DNA of 64,000 nt. Source: Glycine soja. Lineage: Eukaryota; Streptophyta; Magnoliopsida; Fabales; Fabaceae. Below, one piece after another: positions 40,814 to 54,670 of this stretch (its first letter is position 1; the number at the start of each line of letters is the position of its first letter). The position numbers and the translations under genes are program-made. Where the stretch lies: positions 39,534,608-39,598,607 of the forward strand of contig NC_041018.1 of assembly GCF_004193775.1 (NCBI RefSeq), read 5' to 3'. The notes under the pieces were generated by a model. It saw only the letters and a list, made by a program, of their open reading frames with translations. It was not told the DNA's origin and did no database searches.

Positions 40814-41422
40814 TCCGTCCTTAAAAGCATAAAAATCGTACATCTAGGAATAATTTAGCTTCTACTTCTGGCTACTTGGTTTACAATTCATAATAAAAAC
40901 CAGCACTAAACACACATCTAGAGTTCTTCAATCCTATGTAGTTTCCTTCAAAGATGGAAGAATTTTCCTCATGGATACCAAGGATAACATCAATATTAAA
41001 TCTGACAAAGTGCTGGTCCTTGAAACTCAAAGCCAAAACTTTTCAGTGACAAAATCAAGGTTATAACTGTGATCTCCGAGCATTATCGTTAATGCTTTCA
41101 CAGGAAAAAAAAAAACTCTACAGGAATTATAGCTTATAAAATGATCAGCAAGTTCCCAATTTCACATTTATGGAAAGCAAGTGGGAAAAAACAAACCTTG
41201 ATGAACATAATCATCCACCAAAAACCCAGAGTATAGAAATTCACTTATCAGGATCCATGACTGATCATTTCTATTTACAAATTTGACGAGGCAATGACCC
41301 ACAGCAGAAAACTCTTGACAACCCGCTGCAATCTTACCATTTTACCTGCAGTAATTTGTCAGATAGTCCACCAAAGGTATAAAAAACTAGACGCCTACGC
41401 TAATCCACAAACATCCTCTCAG

Positions 41423-43386
41423 CTAAACATCCACTGTCCAGTTAATGTTATTCGTGTTGCTACCATGCGATTTTTGTAGTTGAGCGACTTTGGCATGGTA
41501 TGCAGCTGCGGCCACAGCAGTCTTCACCCTCTGACCTTGGGGAAGCTCACAGGCTTCACTCATAGAAGCAAACCTAAGCTCAGATGGAGGAATGAAACAG
41601 TCCAAAGAAAGGCCGGGGACATTGAATGCAACCTCCTCAATCGTCCAAGCTTCTTCCATCCTGGTTTTAGTGTGGCTCATTGCTGTTTCCCCAAACCGGA
41701 AAAGTGTCACCACTGATCGACCCGAGTGAGCAATCATTATCCCCTCAACAGGCCTGTAATCATCGAGAAACGAATTTATCGTGGTCTCCCAATATACTGC
41801 CTCGCCACCATTGTTCTGAATGCGTGTCAAATGGGAGTCCTCCAGGTGAACAAGGAGTCCCGTTTTCTGGCTAAAGTACCCAAACAAAACATGCCTTATG
41901 ATCTCCGCTGGACCTTCACTCCTTGCCTTTAACGTCGAGGGGTCTGCAAAAAGCTTGAGGATGAAACAGTCCTCTTCATTTATCTTCTTCTCCCCAATGC
42001 ATCTTGCATTGATAAACATGCTTGCAGTTGTTCTTGGGTCAAGACCCTGTAGATACAAAAGGAGTCAGAAATGCAGCATAAGCTTAGGTCATGTTTAGAT
42101 AAACTTTTTTCCCTAAGTTGTTTACTGTTATACACTTCCCTAAATATTAGTTTGTTAGTTTTGTTAGAAATGTCAATTGGGGAGATTGGAATCTGGACCC
42201 TCTCCCCCCACCCTTCACCCATAAAATAAGTTGATTATATAGCTTATGGCAGAAGTTTAATTCATTTTACTCTTATTTTCTTCTCCTATAACTATTTATA
42301 GAGAAGTTTATCCAAACAGGACCACGATACATTACAATGGCAGCCATACATGTATGTAACAAGGCAGGTAACTTCACCTGAAGGGCACGTCGCAAGGGCC
42401 TAACCGGCCCTTTGGCCGCGTGAGCACCAAGCCAGGGCGTGTGCCGCCACACTAGTCTCCCATTGCAACCGGCGTGAACCTTGCTGCCGCCAAGAGCGAG
42501 CTCGACATACCACATGTCCGGGTTCATCTGCCACAAGACAAACCCACCAGATTCCGCGGCCTTGGAGGAGTTCCGGCTGCGCGTGACCTTGTTTGCGGTC
42601 TCGAATTCAGAGGCTATCATCCTCACCTTCCCCATGGCATACGCATTGTTAATCGAATTCTGAAGCCTCTGCCCTCCACTGGCAGCAATGTACTGCTGCA
42701 ATATGTACTGAGCAGAAGAAGTCTCCTACAAGATCAAAAAAGTGATAATACTCATTCACACACATTTTCCAAATGTGATCTAACAGAATGCTTAACATGG
42801 CATAATAATGATAATATCTACTGATCTTAGACAACATAACTTAATAATTAAGAGAAATGAAACAATTTCTGAACCTAGCTCTATATGATCTGTAAATATA
42901 ACAACTTAACAAGAAGAGGGGACTAACAATGGGGATGTCTTTGATGCTGAGGTGAGGGAAGGGGTCCGTGGTGCACACGTGGACGGGGGCGAGTGGAGCA
43001 CCCAACACGCCAAGAAGCAACCTCAGATCGGACTTTTTGTTGTTGCAAGAGGACGAGGAGGAAGAAGAAGAAACAGAGGGTGCTCTCGCTAGTGGTCCTT
43101 TCATCCACTGGCCCCACCTACCCTCTCCGCGCGTGGAGTCATGGCCGCCGTCGTCGGTTCCGTCGGGTCCTTCTTTCAGCGGCGAGAGGGCCTCCGCGGG
43201 CCTGAGGCTTCCCGATCTCGCAATGAAGAGCTCCGGCGGCGGCGCGTGGTGCTTCCTGCGACGGCGGAGCAGCGAGGACATGGGCGACGCGCTCCTGGCG
43301 GGGCTCTTGGCGCGTGACCTCGCCGGAGAGAGGCCGCGAACGACCTCGTCTTTGAGCGCGGAGAAGAATCCTTGCTTCCGCTCCAT
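41423..43386 (-). CDS. DUF620 family protein (three exons, 476 aa)
   Basis: Exons on the - strand: 43386-42928, 42725-42378 and 42046-41423, with GT-AG introns in phase 0 and 477 codons including the stop. The N-terminus (MERKQGFFSALKDEVVRGLSPARSRAKSPARS) is basic and Ser/Pro-rich, typical of the family. After an Ala/Ser-rich linker comes the conserved core from LSIKDIPIETSSAQYILQQYIAASGGQRLQNSI through the Trp-rich MNPDMWYVELALGGSKV region to GLDPRTTASMF, CIGEKKINEEDCFILKL and GETAMSHTKTRMEEAWTIEEVAFNVPGLS. Length and exon layout suit plant DUF620 proteins, whose biochemical role is unknown. An upstream in-frame ATG at 43425 would add 13 residues; I prefer 43386 because it opens the conserved MERKQGF motif. 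Exon 1 is GC-rich against an AT-rich background. Confidence 0.93.
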
Positions 43387-43638
43387 TGTGAGTGTCTTTG
43401 TTGAAGGGAACACTACACAACACAACTACGCAAAGTGATTAGGATTTAGTAGAAGAAATGAAAAATGGTTTGTTGGAAATGAAAGAGAGAAGAGGGTAGA
43501 GAGGTGTGTGTGTCATAAGCAACCGATTCGGAACGATGTTGCCGCGAGACAACACAAGTAAAGAGTAAAATGTGGTCTACACAAACTGTTGCGCTAGATT
43601 GATTGCTTCTCACACCACCACAATTTCACCTACTTAAA

Positions 43639-43647
43639 CTTTATATC
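43639..43647 (-). promoter_or_regulatory. TATA-like box of the DUF620 gene
   Basis: GATATAAAG on the - strand lies about 250 bases before the ATG, implying a leader of roughly 220 bases. The intervening sequence is pyrimidine-rich on the coding strand in places and has no competing gene. Inferred from position only. Confidence 0.35.
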
Positions 43648-44992
43648 CCTTTTTTAATTAAAATTAAAATTAAATTTATTTGACAGCCGTTTTCTAAAGT
43701 TAGAAATTCACATTGAATAAGCAATATGATCACAATGTAAAAGTCTTTTTTTATCATAAATTTATTATTATTTTATTTTATTTAGAAAATAGTATATATG
43801 TTAATAATTTATAGAGAACTTGCATTTTTATTTAATTAGAAACTGTTTATATAATACTTTTTTTATTAATATTTATTTTAAAAATTAAATCAATTATCAT
43901 GACTACAAAACTTTTCAATAATGTATATTTATAACCAATTTAGTGTGACGTTGTTATAGCTTAAGTATTGATCTTGAGTTTAAGTGTTAAATAAGTAGTT
44001 GTATGAAATATTTAAAAGAAGAATTTTAATATTTATTACTGTGGTTTTATTATTGAATAAAATGGTGTCCTGTAGAGAATAATTGTTCTCTAAAAAAGTA
44101 CTTATTAAATTTATTAAATTTATGTAGATATTTTTTCATTGAAAATAAAAAATAATTAATTAATTCACGTCTTGCTTTTTCCGGTGGCTCATTGTTTGAG
44201 TATGGGAAGGGGACAACCATAAAACGACGAGAACTGGTCAGGTGATCTTGATCCTCGCTTCAGAAATCTAACGGCGAATCGTTTTCCCTCTTGTGACACT
44301 GAAACTGGTGGATGTAATGTAAGGCAAGGAGATGCTTAAGACTTGCCCATAAACGGATTTTTTTTTAATGTAATTATGATCAATTTAAATATTTTGGTTA
44401 ATACTATACTGTACTTGTTTTTTTTTATGCATTTCATTGTTTTCTAATTATAAGATAACTTTTATAAATTTGTTTGTTTCTTTTTTATGAGATTATTTTT
44501 AAATTTTTAGAAGTATTAATTATTTTTTAGTTACTTTTATTTAATTATTTTTTTCAAATATTAATGAAGAGCAATTGAATGTATAGAGAAATAGGAAAAA
44601 AATGGTTTTAGAATAATAGTGTAATTAATTAATTTAACTATTTTTCTTAAAAGATGTAAATTAATTGAAAAGATATTATAATTGAGGACAAATCGATTAA
44701 ATCATAGCATCTTTTATCATAAGTAATCTTGTTTGAGAGAAAGTAAAAAAAAAAATTGTAGATATAGTACTATAGCCTATATAGGTAGTGTTAATGATAA
44801 TCTTTTAAAAATAGTGTACTAGTGTGTTCTTAGAGTATTGAGTAAGGAATTAAAAAAATTAAATATTAAATATAGAAATTATGAAAATTATTATGAATAA
44901 AGTAATTTTATATATTCTAATAAAAAAATTCTTGTAATTTCTTTATTAATATCCTAAGAAGTGGGTTAACATTTGCATGTAAGATATATTAC

Positions 44993-45266
44993 AGTAATAT
45001 TTTTCTTTAAAAACACTATGATTCAAGGCAACTGTGTATTTAAAATTTGAAATTAAAATTACTTATTTGCATAATATTATTATTACTTATCTCATAGATC
45101 AAGTCTCAAGCTTATGAGTCTTGATAACAGTAATAATTTTCTTTAGAAAAACTATGATTCAAGGCAATTGTGTATTTAAAATTTGAAATTAAAACTATTT
45201 ATTTACATAATATTTTTTTTACTTAGCTCATAGATGAAGTCTCAAGCTTCGGAGTCTTGATATGAA
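44993..45266. repeat. Tandem duplication, unit about 136 bp
   Basis: Two copies in direct order, each with 'actatgattcaaggcaa', 'tgtgtatttaaaatttgaa' and 'aagtctcaagctt', then 'gagtcttgata'. The marks at 45015 and 45151 give the period. The copies differ at several sites, so the duplication is not recent. Confidence 0.85.
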
Positions 45267-48200
45267 TCTATTTAAATACTTAGAGATAAAGAGTTTTTTC
45301 ACTCGTCATGATCTTATTTAAGTCCCACAGTATTCTCTCTAATAAAAAAATAATAATTTAAATAAATAAAAATTAGCATAATATTGTTTTAGTTAATTCA
45401 TACATTTGGTGTTCCACCAATTCAAATATTTGTCTAAAAAATAAACTAATTAATTTGTTTAAATTTTTTTTAAAAAAATCTTACAATTTTTAAGAATTTT
45501 TTGAAATATAATAATGTTCTTTAGAGGTAGTAACCAAAGTAGGGAAGTCAAATATGGCTGAATGCGCCGTTAGCAATGGTCAAAACGGGGTTTTTTTTTT
45601 ATAATAGTATCCTCTCCACTGTCCACCAAGCCAATGAGCAACGAGCATCATCATTTTGGAATACTTTAATCAGTGCAGATCCATGATGAGAGACATCTTC
45701 AAAACATCACCAACCTCGGCATGCGCTTTAAAATGACACAACATTACATCTATCTATTAATATCTTTTTGTATTTTATTCCAATATAAAAAAAAAAAATA
45801 CTACTAGTATGTACTAGCTAGCTTAAATTATTTATATATCAACACTAATGCACGCCTTTTTGAGTTATACTATTTTTAAAATAAAAAAAAATCAGCAAAA
45901 CTTTTATATATAGTTGAAACAGAGTGGTACCCAAATAACAAACATCAAAGCCAATTTCCAACAGTTTGATTAGCCTATTTTTGTGTTATATTAGTACTAT
46001 ATAAGAACTTGAAAGAGCAATAGGGTTTGCAGAAGTAAAAGATAAGAAGAAAAGAAAAAGAAATAAAGAATAAATAATAAATATATCAGTGATATAATAA
46101 AAATATATAAAAAGAAAATGTGACAAATATTTTTTTATTCGTAAATTTTAATTTATTAGTTTTAGAAAAGATGACGAACATAAAACTAGAAGATAAATTA
46201 AATGTTTGAGTATTATAATTTTTCTAACATAAAAATGTTATTTTCACTGTTTTTTACAATTTTTTATTATATTAGTCATTCTATTATATATTTCAATTTC
46301 TTTTATAATTTAATTAGAATATATTGATTTGTAATTTTTTTACATGATAATTTCAGCTATACTTTTGTAAAAATAGTTGATAAACTAGTTAAAACAGTAA
46401 AATTAGCTAAAAATTGAAAAATTAAACATTAACCTAGTGTGTTATGATTGATAAATAACATTATTTTTAAGCAATAATCGGAGATTTGATTCTTAGTATC
46501 TCTAGGAATTAATCATTTACTTTCAGTCAAATAATATCCTAGGTTCACCCAAAAATATTAAAAATTTGTCTATATTTAAAAATTATTAATTAGTTGAAAG
46601 TTGAAAGATGTTAAATTAGTTTATCCTCTTTTAAAATAATTGTATTAAATGAGAGTGATTTTGAGTTATTTTTTAATGAAAGCATTTTTGGTATAAAAAA
46701 AATCAATGACAGAATTATTAAGAATTATTCTTAATTTTTATCTTTTTCATCTTTTATTTTCAAATTGCATTTTATTTTATAAAAAATATTAATAGTTAAA
46801 ACAATGTTATCATAATATTATTTATCATATATCTAAAATTTAATTTATATATTTTAAAAATAATATTCGCGGCCAATGGGAAAGAAAAATATAAAGACTC
46901 TCCCTAAACTATCCAAGAGCAAAATAGTTTGAAGGGGAGAAAAATGATTAAGCTAAACAGAAAGATCTGTATTATGTCTAGCATCACTATTTGCAAGTGG
47001 GCTGCTTTATTGACTTCCCTATAAATAAAACTAATTAAGAAAAGTGAGGCTGGACTAGTCTGAGGGTGGATAAATATATCCCTTATTTTAATAAAATTAC
47101 ATATTTTTTAAAAAATTATATTTTACATCCTCTAATTTTATATGTTTTAACTTTTTAACTTATTTTTATGTGAAAATAAATAAATATACTCTTTTAATGT
47201 AATAAAATTATAAATATTTATCTAAAATTTTATATTTATATCTCTTATTTTATATGGCTAGACTCATTATCTATTTTCTCACTCTACATATACTCCCTCT
47301 ATTCCTATATATTGAAATCGAGGGAGAATATGTTTGAAAATAAAACAAATTTCCAATTATACTCTAACATAATTATACATTCAATTAATTCCACTAATAA
47401 TTAATTAAATATGTTTAGCCTAAATTATCATCTCACATTCTCTCTTTTCCACACCATTATTAATATTCACCAATTACTTTACTATCCCCATCAATGGATA
47501 TGAATCATTAGCAATCTTCAATCTCAATGGAGTATTTAAAAAGGTACTCATATTTTTATTAATTATATAAAGTGAGAAGAGTAGGTGGATGGTACATGAA
47601 AAATATGTTTCCCTAATAATGAAATGTTAAAATAATATAAATGACAGAATTGAAAAATCATTATTAAGTTAGTTAGTAACTTATAAATAAGACCAAGTAT
47701 TTCTTCTAGAATATGATATATATCTAAAAGAATATATGTTTAATTTTTTATTTATTCATGTATACGATAATTATTATTAAATTTAATTTTCTAAACTGAT
47801 TGTTTGTATTAACCTCAGGTCTTAGATACTATCCCTATTCAAGGACTCCAGAGCTTGAAGTAGAAGATCTTATTTATTGTATATATATTTTAATTATAAT
47901 ATAATTACATATTTAAAATTATATATTTATTGTAAATTTTAATCATATAAAATAAACAGTTGTCCTGTCTATTGCACTGGATAAAATACAAGTTAAATTA
48001 ATTAGTAGTATAAAAAACTTTATAATAACATTACATGAAAATTAAATTCTTCTCACTATCGCGAAACATATTGTAAATTTAGTATTACGCATACGTTACC
48101 CTTCTTTTAGCAAACTAGATTAAAACCAGTAGTAGCAATTAGTTTTTTACTATTAAGTTATGAATTATCGTTCGAATTTTTATTAGGCAATTAAGAGAAA

Positions 48201-50100
48201 TGTTTACATTAATCGTACCTCCAATATAATTATTTCTTGTAAAAGAAACACATCGTTTCTTTTAAATAGTTCCCATTTGATTTTCAAACAGAAACCACCA
48301 AATTAAGGCTTACCTGAACGAAGGCTATTAATGCCTTTTATTTAATCAGCATGGAAAAAACAAAATATCAACTTGGTGTGGAACTTTTTCCATATATATT
48401 ATATTAAAAGAGAAAATTAATTTGGACAGTTAGAAATAGCTCTTGAAAGAGAAAGATTAAGATATTTCAATATTCATTGAGAAGGAGTTGTGCTATACAC
48501 TTGATCAAAATTTAGAAAAATTAAAATAAAATTGAAGGGTAAGATGATATATATGAGGATATATTTTATCTAATTAAATAGTTTAGGTCTATTACTTTAA
48601 GAAATTAGTAGTTATATATAGCTTGCTAACTTACTTTTTTCTAAAAGTATGAGTGGATCGATGAAACTTAGTAAACATTTATATGTGTGATAAATTCGTT
48701 AAGTTTTAAAATAAATTATTTTAAAAATTATATCAGCAAGTGATGACTTCTAGTTGGTTGATAGTATTTTTTTTAATTGATGATGCATAAAAAAAAATTA
48801 TAACCATCTAGCAAGACAATTATGTTTTTTTTTTTACGGAAAGCAATACAATTACGTTATTACGTATAAAAAGATACATTACGAATTTACACAAGTTTGT
48901 ATGTACATATTTTATTGGTTACTTAAAAATGAACAATTAAATAATTAGTTTGACTGAGATCACTGAATAACCTTCTTATATAATTTCAGACAACAGTCTA
49001 CTTTGGTAACAAATTAAACAATATATTTCTACTCATGATATACTTATTATAATCGGTGGTTTTTAAAGAAACTAACAAAAATGATTATTTAATTTCAACT
49101 ATATTTAAGATATATTTGACCTTAATCCTGGCAAATGTCAATTAATGTATTCTCTTTATGATGGGTAGGTGTTGCTTTCCAAAATCAGGGTGTATATATA
49201 TAATGAAAAAACGGAGAAAGAGAGTAGATAATGAAATGAATGTTCATAACTTTATAATTTGGATCCTACTATACCTCTACTTATATAGGAATATAGGATG
49301 CACCTCTTCTCTTTTATCATATTATCACTTGGTGGGTACATACTAGTACTTAATTTTACAGTATGTATGATTATCATTTGTCAATACCAGGACAACAGTT
49401 TTTTATCGTTTGTACGTTTCTTAATCGTGAGAATATATATGTATATCTCAAGGGCTAATGTTATAGACAGAGCAAGAGAGAGATTCACTTCAGGCCAGTT
49501 AATAATACATTGCGCGTGTACTTGGCCATTTTGTTCTTCTTTTGTGTACTTGGCCATTGAAAGCATAGTTCAAAAATCGAATCAATATCCACCAAAATGT
49601 GCGTGAATAATAAACACAATGTTTATTCAATGTGTCGTGCATGTGGTGGAATTACCACAGGTCAAGAAGTCACAGATGCAGCAATATTGCCCAAAAATAA
49701 GAAATTTTTGAACGTTTGTGTTTCACATTACATAGCTAGGCTTTAAAAAAAAGGAGAATAATGTGTGGACTTTGAGTGATAAAAAGAGTGAAATATGGGT
49801 ATAATAAGTGGTCTAACTCTAATGTCTCTAATGTGATAGCAAAGAAAAGAGAAATACAGAAAAAATAATAAATGTTAATAGAGTGTCTAATATGTGAAAG
49901 TATCCACATATTATTACTATAATATCATAAAAATATAAATATGGATGAGATTATATATATATATATATTCCACATGAAATCAAATATTATTCACATTTAT
50001 AATTATGATTTACCACATAAATTTAATTTATTTCGCATGTAGATAAAGATTTGAAAACTTGGTTTGCTTGTACGAGGGAGAGAGAACATGGAAGTGATGA

Positions 50101-50105
<5 letters not shown>

Positions 50106-50187
<82 letters not shown>
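50106..50187. repeat. (AT)n microsatellite, about 41 repeats
   Basis: An uninterrupted AT run of about 82 bases. The apparent open frame across it (Ile-Tyr repeats) is an artefact. Confidence 0.98.
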
Positions 50188-50190
<3 letters not shown>

Positions 50191-51747
50191 CCCATTTCAA
50201 AAGCACGACATCCCAGAATTACTGATCTTTTCTCCCATAGAAAGATGCTCCATTTTCTCCATTCAAGCTGCATCGAAGTCAAGTAGCCATAACCCATTCA
50301 CCAACTACTTCGGAATTTTATTGCTGATAGCTATAGGTAGGTCGCTGAGCTATGTAAAGAGAACCAAAATGGAAGTTAAATTTCCTTATCTAAGCTTTTT
50401 CTTTCTTGGCTTTCAATAATAGTAACTGGTCATTGAAAAATATTGGACCATTTCACTATTAATAATTAACAAGTTGCAATCACAAGGAAATGAAAAATTA
50501 AGTACTGAACGACGTCTAGCAAGCCAATTCTCATACGACAACAACTTGGTGTAAGGTCAATTCCATTTTTATCAAAAGAGAGAAACTTTTTTTATGCGAA
50601 TAGATATATATACTTAGATATATGCATCAGTCTATTAGAATAGAATATTGATAGATAAATTCAGGATTCAATAAAGGGAAGGAAAAATGAAATATTATTG
50701 TTAGAGTGAAAGGTAATGGTTGTACGTAAGGTGGGGGTGGGGCCGTTAAGGAACCCTAATTCTAGATGGACTCAATTCTTTTGACCTACCAAATTTGCAT
50801 TGTGGCAAAAGGACATGCACTTCACACCAGCCACTACTACCAAGCTTTTGCTTTTTCCCAAGCACTTCTCTTAATCACGTCGCTCATCACGGAGGCTAGT
50901 ACGGCTACCCTTGTTTTCCATTGTCGTTTTGTAACAAATGTGGATTACAATTACAACCTACGAGTATGAATTCAACTTTCTGTTTTGCTTCTCCTCCCCC
51001 ACCCTTACCTGGAAGATTCGGTGCTAAAGAAAGGAGGACTTATCCTATCATAAGTGTATTTTTTTTTTTTGCAAATATATTAGTATATTAAACCCATAAG
51101 ATTGATACACTGATTAAGATTTTATTGCATTCATGTGTATAATAACGGTTTACTTTGTGGAAGAATTTGTTTTTTTTTTTAGTTTTTTTAATCAACAACA
51201 CACACACTATAAATGGAATTAATCTCTAATCCATGAATTGAAATATACACGTAATCTTTGACTTGGGAAAAAAAATATTAGTATATTTTTATAATATCAC
51301 AAAAAATATTATCACATATTAATGTATTAAAAAATTAGTTTAATTTTTTTTCTAAAAAAAACATTCTACATTTCAGCATAAAATTTGTACTTAAAAAGAA
51401 AAATCATTGCACCACTTTTTCATTTGAAATAGTTTGCATTGTTTTTTTAATGACTTTGTGTAACAATAATAGATATATCCACTATATTATATAGATATTT
51501 GACATAAACTATACCTCGTTGCTTAATATAATGTTCCATGTCATTTGAAGGTAGAATGCAGGAGAGACCCAGTCAAGTTTAGAGTGCAGACAAAACCACA
51601 AGCAAACTCAGTACTTAAATAACAAGCGAACGAATTCTTGAACCTGTAAAAAACAATAAAGGGTAGAGTATACCTTGTTGGTTCATCAAGACATTCTTTT
51701 TAGTAAAATTTATCATCCTTACACTTCGGGTTAGACTACTTCTAGTT

Positions 51748-53070
51748 AGTATAGAAAAATTTTAACTGAGAAAATAATTTATCAGAGAATTTGAATTTCT
51801 GTAATTTAGAATTCATTGTTTGAATTTTTTTTTTAAGAATTTAAAATTTTAAAATTTTAAAACAGAATTTTAAACAACTAAAAATCTGTAATTTCAATTT
51901 TCTTCTAAAAGGTGAGAAATTGAAATTCTCTTCTTACCGTCTTCTTCAAGAAACATCTTCTGAGATTGTGGAACATCAATCGGACCTGAGAACGTAGAGG
52001 AACACGTATAACTAACACATCAATCATATCTTTTCTTTTTTTCATTCATTTTTTTTCACCCTCATAATTTTAACTTTTTTTATCCAAACACAAAATTTTG
52101 AAAATAAAAGAATTTCAATTGAAGTATTTGAAATTCTTAGAATTTAAAATTTCTCAGAATTTGTGTTTGGATAGAGAAATTTAAAATTTTGAGAAATTTA
52201 AAATTTTAAGAATTTTAAATACTTCAATTGAAATTCTTTTATTTTTAAAATTTTGTGTTTGGATAAAAAAAATTAAAATTATGAGGATGAAAAAAATGAA
52301 TTAAAAAAAAGAGAAGATATGATTGGTGTACTAGTTATACGTGTTCCTCTATGCTCACACCCGATCGATATTTTAGGAGGAGTTAAGACTATGTTTCTTG
52401 AAGAAGACGGTAAGAAGAGAATTTCAATTTCTCACCTTTTAGAAGGAAATTGAAATTCCAGATTTTTAGTTGTTTAAAATTCTGCTATCCTATTTATTTG
52501 TAGCTTTTGGCTAAGGGTATCTTATTTTACAAGGGGAAAAAAAAGGACTACTTCTAGTTAAATTGATGCATTTGGCATCTTTTCCAACTTAAATTATGAG
52601 TTAAATTGTCAAATACTAAGAATTTGGCATTTCTCAGAATTTGTGTTTGGATAGAGAAATTTAAAATTTTGAGAAATTTTAAATTCTAAGAATTTCAAAT
52701 ACTTTAATTGAAATTCTTTTATTTTCAAAATTTTGTGTTTGGATAAAAAAAATTAAAATTATGAGGATAAAAAAATGAATGAAAAAAAAGAGAAGATATG
52801 ATTGGTGTGCTAGTTATGCGTGTTCCTCTATGCTCACACCCGATTGATATTTTAGGAAGAGTTGAGACGGTTTGAAGAAGACGATAAGAAGAGAATTTCA
52901 ATTTCTCACGTTTTAGAAGGAAATTGAAATTTCAGATTTTTAACTGTTTAAAATTCTGTTTTAAAATTCCAAAATTTTAAGTTTTTCATCTCCAAACAAT
53001 GAATTATAAATTACAGAAATTCAAATTATCTGATAAATTATTTTCCTCAATTAAAATTCTCTATCCTATT
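51748..53070. mobile_element. Foldback element with a duplicated arm
   Basis: The left arm (about 51748-52145) and the right arm (about 52150-52490) are reverse complements, with matching phrases such as 'gtgagaaattgaaattctcttcttaccgt' on the left and its complement near 52405-52435. A second version of the right arm follows at about 52630-53060, including about 96 outer bases missing from the first. The end sequence (GGATAGAGAATTTTAATTG on the - strand at about 53047-53065) is matched at the left edge. Flanking DNA 52485-52625 is repeated at 53061-53195. No coding capacity is seen. A hairpin-type non-autonomous element that suffered a tandem duplication is the simplest reading. Confidence 0.7.
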
Positions 53071-53339
53071 TATTTGTAGCTTTTGACTAAGGGTATCCTA
53101 TTTTACAAGGGAAAAAAAAGGACTACTTCTAGTTAAATTGATGCATTTGGCATCTTTTCCAACTTAAATTATGAGTTAAATTGTCAAATAGTTTAAGACT
53201 TACGAAATAATTTAACCATATTTTTTTATATAAATAGTTTGAAGTTGTTAATTTGTTATTCGTTTGCATATATAATTATTTTGAAGCTGAAAAGATCGGA
53301 GCATAGAAGTGTTTTGCTCTGAAATCTTAAATGCCTTTA

Positions 53340-54670
53340 CCCGGATAAAAAAATTAAATGAATTTTTTATCCCTCAACTATTTCAAAATTTGATTTAGTT
53401 TCTTAAAAAAAGTGTATATTTTTAGTCCTTCATTTACTTTTTTTATCAGCATTTTTAATCCCGATTGCTAAATTGAATCCCTTAAATGCTTAGTGTCTCA
53501 TGAAAATCCATGTTAGCACGACATATGCTAGTCATGTGACATAGATGAATGTGACAATCCCATCTTATGTCATGTTAGTGTGTCACGCGTGCAATATTTT
53601 TCTTGCCATTTTTAGTTTTTAAAAAATATTTTAATTAGTCCCTATATCTCTGTTAATATTTGTCCCTAAAAAAATAAATTATAATATTTAGTCTTTAATT
53701 ATTATTTTTTATGACTTTCGACTTTTTTACCATCTATAATCTCTTATTCATTCATTTTGATCTCACTAATATCATCACACATTATTATTCAAACCATTAT
53801 TAGTGAATAATGACAAAGGTGGAAATGGAACTATGTGATCCAAACATCAGGCCCAACTTACTTAGACTCCCTAACATGTAATTCACCTAAACTAAAAAGC
53901 TCAATTGGTAAAAAAAAAAAAAAACCTAAAATAAGTATATTTTATTTGTCATGCTTTAGAATTTTTGAACTTAAATCTAACTATTGATTGATCAATATTC
54001 TTAATAAAATTAGTGTTAATATTCTAATTTTGGGTCAAATCCACTTTTGATTTAAGTAAAATACTGAGTTAGGAGTGTTTAAGGTATTTTTAGTGAGTTC
54101 AAGTGGGTTGAGCTTATGGTTCCACGTTTATCTTTGTTTTTATTTTCTAATAAGTATGATTTGAACCATATTGTGATATCATATTAGTAAGATAAAAGCG
54201 GATAAAGAACAAATTAATCATTCTAAAATGACTAAAGTAAGATAGAAAACTAGTTAAAGACTAAAAACTATAATTTAAATTTTTTTAGGGACTAAAGTTA
54301 AAAAATAAAAAACTTACAAGGAATAAAATCAATAAGTAAAAATTGATAGGGACTATGATCCAAATTTAAAAAACTTTCAAAGATTAAAAATGATATACAA
54401 AATAGTGATCACCTAATATCCATGAATTTATATGTCACTTTCACATAATGTCACATGACATCTTCATATGATGACATGTAATACAATATAAAATTGTCAC
54501 GTGACATTTATTTTATCTTATTATTTTTTATTAGATTATTTGGTACTTAATGAATCTAATTTAACATCATGGACTAAAAGTACTATAGAAAATAAATGAA
54601 AGATTAAAAGTGAATCAAAGTTTTATAGAGAATAAAAATTGAATTTTAAAATAGTTAAACTTTTTTTTAA
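53340..54670. mobile_element. Probable non-autonomous DNA element with long imperfect terminal inverted repeats
   Basis: The left end (about 53370-53590: 'agtccttcattta', 'atttttaatcccgattg', 'gtgacatagatg', 'atgtcatgttag') is mirrored in reverse complement at the right end (about 54420-54660: 'atgtcacatgacat', 'tggactaaaag', 'aatgaaagattaaaa'). The interior has 'agggactaaa' phrases common in such elements and no open frame of note. No target duplication was pinned down, so the edges are approximate. Confidence 0.5.

Larger units (their letters stand above)
35346..41422. other. AT-rich intergenic region without supported genes
   Basis: Open frames here (for example 35443-35793, 37567-37887, 38284-38508, 40298-40558) are short with low-complexity or domain-free translations. 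Recognisable items: a (TTTG)n run at about 36881-36900, a CACTA-type transposon end at 37205, and an alternating (AT)n(GC)n tract at about 40788-40813. The rest is ordinary spacer. Confidence 0.45.
43648..51747. other. Very AT-rich intergenic region
   Basis: No credible gene on either strand. Visible items: a 136-bp tandem duplication at about 44993-45266, a possible Stowaway-like short repeat near 47289-47533 ('tactccctctattcc' and 'ggagta' ends), and a long (AT)n tract at 50106-50187. Small open frames at 49158-49606 and 50766-50969 lack recognisable domains. Confidence 0.45.

Noticed and set aside
42968..43438. 156-codon + strand frame opposite DUF620 exon 1
   Set aside because: A shadow of the GC-rich, Ser/Arg-rich exon; its composition is explained by the antisense gene and no family is recognised.
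47289..47533. Possible Stowaway MITE with TACTCCCTCTATTCC at one end
   Set aside because: The other end matches only weakly (GGAGTA) and the inverted similarity is short, so it is mentioned only as a possibility in the spacer entry.
50028..50297. 89-codon frame with an Ile-Tyr repeat
   Set aside because: Created by the (AT)n microsatellite; the same applies to 63210-63449.
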